Assembly: GCF_000003605.2 (NCBI RefSeq)
Contig: NW_003142305.1
Coordinates: 770,714-781,335, forward strand
From: Saccoglossus kowalevskii
Lineage: Eukaryota > Hemichordata > Enteropneusta > Harrimaniidae
Reading direction: 5' to 3'
Length of the DNA: 10,622 nucleotides
A model generated the notes under the pieces. It did not search any database. It was not told where the DNA came from and was given only the letters and a program-made list of their open reading frames with translations. This document shows, piece by piece, positions 1 to 9,900 of the stretch; within the stretch, counting starts at the first letter, position 1, and each line of letters opens with the position of its first letter. Made by a program: the position numbers and the translations under genes.

Positions 1-108
1 TCTCTTGCTAAAACTTAAAGCTCCCAATTGAGAGAGGAAAAAAACACACAACAACATTGGCATGGTATCCTTGTGATGTCAAATGAAAAGAGTATATTAA
101 AATTTATT

Positions 109-235
109 TCTATTCTATAAGAGATTGTATTGTATTTTATTCAAGCAATTTTATAAGGTAATTTATTCTAGCTATTCTATAATAGATTTTATTCAATAAA
201 ATAGTTTAATCTATTATATTCTAACTATTCTATAA
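109..235. repeat. AT-rich stretch with three copies of ctattctataa
   Basis: The 11-mer ctattctataa occurs at 110-120, 172-182 and 225-235 (spacings 62 and 53), each with related neighbouring sequence (agatt-tattttattca). It looks like an old, degenerate tandem array or the edge of an AT-rich mobile element. No coding signal is seen in 1-232. Confidence 0.45.
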
Positions 236-585
236 AGGAATATATTTTTTTCTATTCAAGTTATGATCAATACAATACATAAGTTTATGCCTGTGATAAC
301 TACCGGTATATCGTCTATTACTCCCCGAAACATACTCACTCAGTATATAGACCATTTCATGGTCGTGGAAGGTTTCTGGTCCTTCTACATTGTCACAGAA
401 GACCTCGAAGACGATGCAGTAAGCTTTCCAAGGCCGAGTCCAAAATACTTCCCTGTAGCAGGTACTCCTGCATACTTGGGGAACTCATGGTCGACTGGCT
501 CAATGGATTTACCGGTATAGCCATACTCCCATTTATTTACGCAGTACTCCAGCTCTATTAGCTCCCAGTTCAAATTTATACTCAT
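233..585 (-). other. GC-richer upstream patch open in several frames, possible divergent gene or remnant
   Basis: This patch is clearly richer in G+C than the DNA on either side. On the minus strand one frame runs ATG 585 to stop 385 (66 codons, with KWEYGYTGKSIEPVDHEFPK). A second minus frame is open over 84 codons from 484 to 233 (with KAYCIVFEVFCDNVEGPE) but has no early ATG. On the plus strand 263-520 is also open (85 codons). I recognise no family in any of them. The first minus frame starts 272 bp from the peptidase ATG, so a head-to-head promoter is conceivable. A frameshifted pseudogene or transposon fragment is equally possible, because the two minus frames overlap with no obvious splice site joining them. 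Confidence 0.3.
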
Positions 586-838
586 AATATTGATTTACTT
601 CCGGGTCAACATTAAAAATGTTTTTTTTGTCTTGTTTTTAATTTTTTAACTTCATAACAAAAACCGTTGACACTTTTATAAATCATTTTAGATTCAAAAT
701 AATTGAATAATTATGATAATAAAGGTCGACATAAGCATCACCGAGGAGTTGACCTAATATATGCAAATATATGTCATTTGAGGTCAAATCCAGTTCCGCA
801 TTTCATCTCACGGCATGATTTGAGTTGATATATTTGTT
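586..838. other. Promoter-proximal noncoding region
   Basis: No coding sequence is seen. It holds an AT-rich stretch (about 615-720), an octamer ATGCAAAT at 761-768 (POU-type site), and two nuclear-receptor half-sites in everted order, TGACCT 750-755 and AGGTCA 781-786, 25 bp apart. All are motif matches only and each is expected by chance at some frequency. Confidence 0.3.
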
Positions 839-862
839 TAGTCATACTCGTTCAATATGGCG
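839..862 (+). promoter_or_regulatory. Probable initiator and TISU/YY1-like translation start
   Basis: An Inr-like match (TCATACT, YYANWYY, A at 844) lies 13 nt before the ATG. The start context CAATATGGCGAC matches 10 of 12 positions of the TISU consensus SAASATGGCGGC, which overlaps a YY1 site. TISU genes are known for very short leaders and TATA-less promoters. The AT-rich atatatt at 828-834 sits too close to 844 to act as a normal TATA box. The assignment is inferred from motifs only. Confidence 0.45.
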
Positions 863-998
863 ACCTCCTTTGAGAAAGTGTGCAGCGTTGTTGCAAATGG
901 TGTTATTCCTGTTTCCAAATACAAGTCAAAGAACACGGGAATGGTAGTGTGCATTGCAGAAGTTGAAGGCCCGTTGGTGAACGGTTATTTTTGTTTGG
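857..998 (+). CDS. Exon 1 of M16 peptidase (residues 1-47, start codon)
   Basis: Begins MATSFEKVCSV and ends at VNGYFCL plus one base (phase 1) before the strong donor GTAAGT at 999. The stretch CIAEVEGPLVNGYF is the first beta-strand region of the M16 fold, just ahead of the catalytic helix. An in-frame TAG at 839-841 with no Met between it and 857 makes this the first possible start. Reading through into intron 1 adds only 14 codons before a stop, so the exon end is at the donor. Confidence 0.9.
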
Positions 999-3900
999 GT
1001 AAGTGCGAACTACTACTATGTATTGTCTTGACTGGGATATGAATGGAAAAAACAATAAAAGTGAAACCAAACACTTTTTGATTATTACACATTTTGTATG
1101 TCGCCCGGGACTCGCGGGGAACACACGTGGCACGAGTTAAGGAATCAGAATTATATTTGAAAAAAAGTGAAATAGGAAATGATTTGCAGGAATGGAAAAC
1201 AATAAAACCATGAATTAGGCCTAAATAAAAAGTTAACGCATACTATTAAATTCAAGATGTGCAAAGTCTAGCTGCAGCATTACAGCACGTTTAGTAACTA
1301 TGGTTACAGCTTGATGTTAACAAAAAGCTTGAACCTCCATTTTAATGCACATTCTCAATAATATAATTTCATTTTCACTTTTTGTTTGTTGTCACCATAG
1401 CAACCGAGGCTCATGATGATGACGGGTTACCTCATACATTGGAGCATCTAGTGTTCATGGGAAGTGAGAAGTATCCTTTTAAGGTGAGTTTTATTACCTC
1501 TTCACAGTTAAACCTGCATATAAATCTTCAAACTTTTTTGACCAAGACATCTGGGCACAGAGGGATTGTAATGAAGGCAATGAGAAATTATGTATATTTG
1601 GTTCAAAGTTCTATGAAAGAAATGATAGAAAAAATATATTTTGGAGTACATGATGTAATTTAAAGTGATATTTGTATCTTGTCATTTTTTAACAAACACA
1701 GTTATAGCTGATCATACTAATCAACTAATATGTTTTTATACCAGATTATTCATGTATTCCATTCATTAATTCTAACTTGTGTACAACCATGTGTCAATAC
1801 AGCAACAGGTTGTATTCTGAGTGTGGGTGTGTCAATGTTGCAACTGACTGCAATGTCTTCTTTTCATACACAAGTGTAGACTTGTTGTAACATGAATTTT
1901 TGACTGAACAGACTAGTGTGAAATAAATATATATTGTTAGCTCCGCTGTTGACTTTGTCAAGCAGACCTTATCTTATGAGTGATAGTCCGTTAGGTGGAC
2001 CTCTCTCAGACTTGTTTATTTTGTGATGATATATTCATTTCTCCAATTTCGATGGATATTTTTTTCATTTTTGGTAAAAAAATTATATTTTTGACTTCTT
2101 GTTGAAAACTGCAAGTTCAATTGCTTTAATATTATACATATAGGTACCTCATGTTGACCTCTCTCAGATTTGTTTATTTTGTGATGATATATTCATTTCT
2201 CCAATTTTGATGGATATTTTTTTCATTTTTGGTAAAAAAATGATATTTTTGACTTCTTGTTGAAAACTGCAAGTAAAATTGCTTTAATATTATACATATC
2301 GGTACCTCATGTTGACCTCTTTCAAATTTGTTTATTTTGTGATGATTTATTCATTTCTCCAATTTTGATGAATATTTTTGTCATTTTTGGTAAAAAGTGA
2401 TATTTTTGACTTCTTGTTGAAAACTCCCAATTGCTTTGATATTATACATTTGGGTACCTCATTATATCTTTTGTTAACTAGACATACTTACTACTATATG
2501 TGTTATTTCATAATCATTGCTTTTCCAATGCATGCAAATAAAAATTGTTGTGGCAACAGGATTTCAAGTAAAAACTTAATTAGAAAAACCTTTATTTTCT
2601 AGGGAGTCTTAGACCTTCTAGCTAATCGTTGTTTAGCACAAGGAACCAATGCTTGGACTGATACTGATCACACTTGTTACACTGTCACCACTGCAGGAAG
2701 TCAAGGATTTCTTAATTTATTACCAATATACCTGGACCATGTGCTTTATCCTACTCTCACAGTAAGTATTACTCACTTCTTAAGGTAGCAAGGTAGTAAG
2801 GGAAATCAGACCTACAAATTGAAAGAAGGGCGTACATGAAACCACCAAACCTATATATATTTAGGAAGACCCTTGGTTTAAAGTTTTGATTAATATTATT
2901 TTTTTCAATATTGTGTTTGTTTATGGCCACATTATGGCCTGTATTTCTATTTTTCCTTTTGTTTTATTTATTTTTCCTGAACAAAAGATTCTTATTTCCA
3001 GCATTTTGCGATTTTATAAGTATGCAGCCCGTTTTTGTGCAACAACAGTGAAAAGGGGGCACATGATTCAGTGAAAATTAAAATATGGAAATAAAGCTTA
3101 AGTCTTATAGAATCCATGTGTACAAACCACAACTTAGTGGCGATGGCCGAAACGACGTCACATCGATGTGCTCCATAAACAAACACTGAGAAAACGAGAC
3201 AATTGTGAATTCTCAGCTTTGGACTGTCACTAGACTTTAAACTTGAATTGCTGCGGAGATCTCATTGACAGCAAGAGAGTCATGCTACTTGTTGCAATCA
3301 ATGCTGGCCAAAATTCCATGGTTAAACAAGCCAAGGGAACAGTGAACATGGAGACGCAGAGAATGGAACATTATTTGAGGAGCAAAATCAAGTCTATTTA
3401 TGTCGAGCAATTATTTTAAAGAGGTTATCTTTCTGCATTGATGATATCTGAGTGTCACGAGGTCTTGAATCCATGGACAGGGTACTCCTACTGCCTCTCT
3501 CTACCTAGACGAAAATGTTAAGCTGGTTCAGTTGGCATGTCATATTGTAGTCTGGTTGTGCGTTTCCTGGAGTGCTAAAATAGACTGTTTAATTAACCAG
3601 TAATAATACCAGTAATAATACACAGCACTATTGATCAATTAGGAATATGGATTTCACAATCTCAAAAGTGACAGTTATTATTCCTGTATTTTCAAGTTAG
3701 TTTGTAAATGAGACTAGAAGTAGAATAAAAAATAAATATATTTGAACATTTATTTTGTATACAGGATGCTGCGTTTATCACAGAAGTTCATCATATTAAT
3801 GGTGATGGAGAGGATGCTGGTGTTGTGTACTGTGAGATGCAAGGCAGAGAGAATTCAGGAGAAAGTCTCACTCACCTTGAGATGCTCAGAGCTATGTATC

Positions 3901-6900
3901 CCGGAAAATGTGGTTACAAGGTAAAAACACAGTTCTTACCTCTTACTTAACCTCCACAAAATAAATTACCTTTTTTTCAGCATTTTTTAATTTTTTTTCT
4001 TAAGACTTATAGCCAGATCTTAAAATGAGATCTTTATTTGAGCTTTTATCAATTTTGTTTTAATATTTTTTTAAATAATGCATTTAATTATTTATTTTTC
4101 ATATATTTTATTTTAGATTATTTTAATTTATTGTTAATCATAACTTTGATATTTTTTTTCAGAGGTTTGGTAATTACTAACTTTGATATATATTCTTCTA
4201 AATATAAATAAAAAAAACAATTCTCCAAGATCTGTCGAAATTTTTACAAATGGATGAAACAAATTGTGAATTTGGTGTATGTAAATTTATCATTTGCTTA
4301 TATGGTCCACCAGTCTTTCAATAAAAGTGTAACTTGCTTTTTTTTTCAGTCTGAAACTGGTGGTATTATGTTGAATCTGCGTACTAGCACAAACAATGAA
4401 AAAGTAACAAGCTATCATAAAGAATTCTACAGGCCTGAAAATTTATGTTTGATTATTACTGGTCAAGTCAAACCTGAAGATGTTTTCAAAGCACTTGAAC
4501 CAATTGAAGAGAAAATTATTTCCAAGGTATGTGTCCTAGGCTAGTTAGTGTTGACTGCTCTTTTATTAGCTCCGCTGTCATCACAGATGACCCAGCGGAG
4601 CTGTTAGTATGGGGCGTCTCTCCGGCATCGTCCATCCCTTGTCCCACGTGAAGTTTTCCTTTAAAAGACTTCTTCTTCAAAAGTACTTGACCAATTACAT
4701 TCATATTTGTACCAAAGGTACTTGGGGTGGTCTTCTGTCAGATTTGTTAAATTTGTGTCAAAATATGCAAATTTGTTTTTTTTAGTGAATATTTTTGTCA
4801 TTTTTGGTTAAAAAAGGTTATTTTCGACAACTAGTCCGAAACCGTAGGTCCAATTGCTTTCATATTTGCAGCAAGGATACGTGGGGTGGTCCTCTGTCAG
4901 GTTTGTGTCAAAATATGCAAATTTGGATTTTTAGTGAATGTTTTTGTCATTTTTGGTTAAAAAAGGTTATTTTTGTCAACTAGTCCGAAACCGTGAGTCC
5001 AAATGCTTTTATATTTGCTGCAAGGATACGTGGGGTGGTCCTTTGTCAGATTTGTTAAATTTGTGTCAAAATATGCAAATTTGGTAAAAAATGTTATTTT
5101 TCGTCAACTAGTCCAAAACCGTAAGTCCAAATGCTTTCATGTCACTTTACTGATTCTTGTTTCATGATAATGAAGACAGCGGAGCTATTTCGACCGTCAG
5201 GTCGCTTGTTTAATAACATGTTTTAAAATTTTATTCTTTTTTAATAAAATAATAATTTTTGTAGTTACCGGTGTGTTGAAAGTTTTATTGTTGAATATTG
5301 TTTATAGGGGAAACTACCTGAATACACAAGACCGTGGCAGGCAGCAGTTCCACCACTAGAGGGCAGTGTAACAAAGTTAATACCCTATGCAAGTGATGAT
5401 GAAGCCAATGGAATGGTTGCTGTTGCATTTAGAGCACCTCCATCTAAGGTGAGGTACATTGATGCTATATGTTGATAAATATACTGGACTATCATTTAAT
5501 ACTCACATACACCTATTTTTCTTTTTTTAATTAATATTTGTTATTTCGTAAAACTAAATTTTATTTTATACTGTTGAAAAACAAGAGCTGATGAAAACAA
5601 AAAGATGTGGGCTTTGGTGTTTTTTTGTTTTTTTTTACTTTAAACAATTATTCAGTCCCTTCAATGGCTGTAACCAACACTAATTATCTATCTTTTGTTT
5701 AGTAATCATTGAACAAATTCTGTTTTGTGTAAATTAGTTTTCTATAAATCATAGTCTGATTTGATCTACATTATGAAGTATTGCACAACAATATTAACAA
5801 ATATATGTTCATATGCATCTTTAAAAAAATGTGCAGTCACTGATAAAATGTATTACTTTTTTAGTAGTATATTACTGATGCAGGAAAACTGGTGCTATTA
5901 GGGTTGTACCATTATTTCAGCTAGGGGTGGCTGTTGTCATTATGATGGACTATTATTGATACTTAGTTTATCTCTTCAAATTTAGGATTTATACTCATCC
6001 TCTGCTAATATGATATTATTAGAATATTTGACGGACACAGCAGTGTCACCTCTTCAACGAGACTTTGTGGAAATCGATGACCCATTCTGTAGCAAGGTAA
6101 ATCAATGTTTTATTACATAATATTTGCAAGATAATTATTCTTTTGCACATGCGTTTATTATTTGTAATTTACCAATTTGTAATTTAAGTGTTATCTAATA
6201 CCAAATAGTGTCTTCTGAGTTGGGAGTATCTTCCAAAGTTTAGTGTTTTTCCAACATTTTTCTGTGTTAAGGCCAGTGCCCTGTAACAGAACTGATTTTG
6301 TAGGGATGCTAAGTCAATATGATATCCTTCAGAACCAAGATAAGAAAGTTGGTCTTCAAGAAAAAAAAATAATTTGTATATGGCTGTATAGGTGACTTGA
6401 GGCACAAATGAAAATGGTGTTTCCCCCGATTCCCCTTCGTTTTTACTTTTATTTTGTCTATAAAATGAGTTTCATTTTACTAAATTACAAATTCTATAAC
6501 TATATTAAAATGTTTTTCAAGATCACTATATTATTTTATGACTTTCTGTTATGTCAATAACACACCAATGAATTAACAAAACCAGTTGCATCATAGCAAA
6601 TTTTTGTGGGCAGGCTGTTTAATAACGCATTTGAGTCGAATACACACTTTAGCATGTTATAGCACATATAGACAATGCATTAAGGGAGAAAACTTCGCAA
6701 TGTACTAGTATATATTGTTAAACTTATCAGCCTGGAAACTCACTAAATGTTGTTTGAAATGTTGAATCATAATATACACCTTTTTCAATTTCACTGATCA
6801 ATATGTTGAGACATGAACAAATAATCTTGCGGTAGAAACCTGTGTACAAATGAAATTGTAGATGCTTGTATCTAAATAAATTGTCCAGGGACCCCAATTG

Positions 6901-9900
6901 TTTGTTTTTTTGTTTTGTTTTCATTTTGGGTTTTCGTTTTTGGTATGATTAGCATAGCATATAATTTTCAATTTAATTCATACCTTCTAAATTTATTAAC
7001 TTAATTTACGTTTCAGGTTAGGTATTCCATTATAGAGAATTCAGAAGGGTGTATGTATGTCAAATTTGACAATGTACCAAAGGAAAAACTGTCTTCAGTT
7101 AAAGATAAGTAAGTGTTTTTTACTAATTTTTTATATTTGCCACTTGTTATGTTTTTTTTGTTTTTGTGATCTATCTCATATGGTAATGTTTTGGACCTCA
7201 GATGCTTAGATGTTGTTGACTTAAGGGACATGTAGTTGAGTACTATTTAAACAGAGATCATACTCTATTGTGCTGCTCACTCATATAAAATATGTGGTCA
7301 CTGAACTACTTTTTGCACAAAACATGGGTTGCACATCCATGAATTCATTTACCATTGGTTTCTATATTTTAAAGGTGTAATCATGTCTGAAAATTCTTAT
7401 TGGTTACATATCTTGGGTTAAAAAAATTATTTGTAGTTATATGATAGATACTTGCTGTTGTAACTTAGTTTTAGACAATTTTGAGAAATATAATTTATTT
7501 ATATATAATGCCTGGAATCCTATAAAAAAAAATCAAAAAAATGCCAATTTTAGTATTTTTTCAAACGTTTTTTTCCAAATAAATATTTTGTACAGGGAAA
7601 AATAACAATGTATATATATGTATATAAAGATATAGATGGATAGCAAGTCTGCAAAATTTCACATCAAATTTAATGTTCTAAATATAAGTCTTAGAATTGA
7701 ATTAACTCAACTAATTTTTGAATTACTATCATGTTGATGTGACTGTAAGTCTATAATTTTAACCTTGCTATCATAATTACTGTGAACATTATAGAATGTT
7801 GACTGCACTAGCAAAGATTGCCGATGGTACAGAGTCTATTGATATGAAACGTATGAAGAGTGTTATCCATAAACAAGTTCTAGAGTCTCTGAATAACATG
7901 GAGGACAGACCACATGATACATTCGCATTCATAATTATTGGTCATGCTCTCTATGGAGACAGCATGGAAGATGTGAGTGATTGCTTTTACACTTTTTTCC
8001 TGAAAAAGTTTGGTGCCATATTTTGATATAATTTTTCTATAATTTATTAATCAATTTCATAGACCAGATGCCCATTGGCTAAAAGTTTTGATCAAAATGT
8101 TTGAAAAAAATCTAAAAATAAAAAAGTTTGTGTGGATTTTTTTGTAAAAGGTACAAAAATCATTTTGGTGTTAAAATTGTTAAATAAAAAAAAACACAAA
8201 AATTTATATACATGTATATGATGCACATAAAAATGTGCATAAACCAAATGTGTCAGAAATAAAAGATGGGCTGAAAAATAGGAAATAGATGTGTGCTTGT
8301 AATATTCATGTTTGAATAAACAAATCATCAAGTGCAGTCATGCTGGCAATCTTTAGTGACTCGTATCAAATCTACTTTCAGCTGTGATTTTATTTCGATA
8401 TTGCTCCTTTATTTTGTGGTCAATTGTTTTTTCCTTCTGATACAGTAGCAGGTAAACTAAAATGGTCTTATACTGCTCACATTGCTTGAAGTAATATGAA
8501 TATTTGTTTCTTGCTTCACATTTGGAAAAATAATGTTGCTTCAATATTCAGTGAATATTTTGTTTAATATGGATTAAATTTGAACTTAAAAATACATTTT
8601 GTTTTATGGTCAGTTCTCAACAAGTGGTTGTTGCATACAAATTTTTTTATTCAATGCAGTTCAATTTTATTTTCAACGATACCATTAAAACTTTTTTATA
8701 AGTTACCGATAATCACATCATAATAATAATAATTTATGTTTGTTTCAGTTGGAAGGCAGATTAAATCAGGTTTCTGATTTGAAGAAGCTTTCTGATGAAC
8801 CAGTTGAATTCTGGAAAAAGTTTTTAACTACCTATTACGTCAAGCCACCATGCATAACTGTAAGTCGTTCATTTTATTTATTATAATACTGAGCAATAAA
8901 TTTATTAGTTTTTGTATCTTAGAAACTAGCAAGTACTTTCAGAAAAGTTGTTTACAAAATTGACAGATTATAAACATAAAACATTCACCAATCAGAATGA
9001 TCCCTGTGGATGAATACATGCTCCTGAAATAGCTGACGCGGTCTGCATGTGTGCATAGGAATCTGATTAGCTATGCGGCACGAATAGACAATCCACTTGC
9101 TTCAGTTGGATTGAATGAAACATCTATGTTCTTTCGTCTCTTATTACCAGTAACCTACCTTTTGAACCAGAAGAGGAGGGAGAGGATGAATTACTAGCTA
9201 AAAATAGAATTGATTAAAAAGCTAATAAAATGTTAATTTGGAATTTTGTTAACCCTTCAAAAAAATACTTTTCAAATTGACACTATGAGGGTGCTATAGA
9301 GTCACACTAGAACAATTGTTTCCTGTTTTACAGGTGGTCTCAGTAAATGCAGATTTTACTAGAATAAACTACACCTTTCACCCACACACTTTTCTGTCAT
9401 AGTAAACCTTTCCATGTAATATTTATACCTACAACTTATCTATTGGTTTTCTGAATCATATCGTTTATGTTTTGAAGAATCCTATTTAATAGCGTGTTCT
9501 GTTTTAGATTATTGGTGAGCCGAACCGAAAACTAATGGAAGAGATGGCTGAAACAGAGAAGGCTAGGATAAGCAAACAGGTGGAAATGCTTGGAAAAGAT
9601 GGTTTAAAACAGAAAGCAGAGTTACTGGAGAAAAGTACTGAGCAAAATGAGGTCAGCACATATTATAAAACTTATTAATTGATTCTATCCTACCTGGTGT
9701 TCAACTCTCAAGTTGGTGATTATGCCACTGAGTTAATGGGGAAACCGCATCTGGCAGTCAAGGTTACCGGTAATTCGTTTACAGATGTAGCTTTGTGAGT
9801 ACCTTGACTATGGTCCCTGGTATTTAACATCTCAATTTGCCAAATAATTTTGAGTCTGGTAATGGCAAAAAAATGCAAAACCCTTCTTGCCCTTCTTGTG

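Larger units (their letters stand above)
1484..2602 (+). other. Intron 2 (1119 bp)
   Basis: GTGAGT...TAG intron, phase 0. From 1484 to about 1938 it is unremarkable AT-rich sequence. From 1939 to 2462 it holds a tandem-repeat element, annotated separately. The open frame at 1382-1663 is only exon 2 read through its donor, and the one at 2378-2602 is repeat sequence running into the acceptor. Confidence 0.85.
2762..3764 (+). other. Intron 3 (1003 bp)
   Basis: GTAAGT...CAG intron, phase 0. The first 240 bp are AT-rich. About 3000-3540 is richer in G+C and includes a perfect 12-bp palindrome cacatcgatgtg (3159-3170) and an unexplained open frame at 3234-3419. At 3597-3620 the 12-mer ccagtaataata is tandemly duplicated. 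Confidence 0.8.
4568..5204 (+). mobile_element. Repeat-array element copy 2 with terminal inverted repeats and hairpins
   Basis: Bounded by the 10-bp inverted repeat agctccgctg (4568-4577) and cagcggagct (5177-5186). The 5' end also folds on itself: agctccgctg pairs with cagcggagct at 4593-4602, with an inner stem tcatc/gatga around loop aca. Just past the right repeat is a second hairpin cgacc-gtca-ggtcg (5191-5204). Between the ends is a tandem array. There is no coding capacity. A hairpin close to the 3' end and a tandem core are typical of non-autonomous Helitron-like (pearl/HINE-type) elements, but no CTRR terminus is evident, so the class is inferred. Confidence 0.6.
4527..5307 (+). other. 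Intron 5 (781 bp)
   Basis: GTATGT...TAG intron, phase 0. Almost all of it is the element at 4568-5204. The remaining ~100 bp before exon 6 is AT-rich with nothing notable. The open frame at 4795-4983 is repeat sequence, not a gene. Confidence 0.85.

Noticed and set aside
750-786. Nuclear receptor response element (TGACCT and AGGTCA)
   Set aside because: The half-sites are everted with a 25-bp gap, far wider than known element spacing.
828-834. TATA box
   Set aside because: atatatt is only about 10-16 bp from the Inr-like site, too close for a functional TATA box; plain AT-richness explains it.
1382-1663. 93-codon open frame containing the HxxEH motif, as a stand-alone gene
   Set aside because: Only 1401-1483 matches the M16 family; the rest is exon 2 read through a good donor into intron 2.
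2378-2602. 74-codon open frame
   Set aside because: It is translated tandem-repeat unit plus intron tail, with no protein character.
3455-3480. tRNA-derived SINE (B-box-like gtcttgaatcc)
   Set aside because: No convincing A box at the right distance, no tRNA-like fold and no A-rich tail nearby.
4795-4983. 62-codon open frame
   Set aside because: It lies wholly inside the tandem repeat array; its repeated peptide blocks only reflect the DNA repeat.
1998-5142. CRISPR array
   Set aside because: Units are ~158 bp, contiguous without unique spacers, and lie in introns of a spliced eukaryotic gene.
7796-8026. ATG at 7796 as the start of a separate small gene
   Set aside because: The frame joins exon 8 across a clean phase 2 junction and continues the M16 protein; the tail past 7972 is intron.
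8092-8544. Two minus-strand open frames in intron 9
   Set aside because: Translations are F/Y/K/H-rich low complexity from AT-rich DNA, with no recognisable domain.
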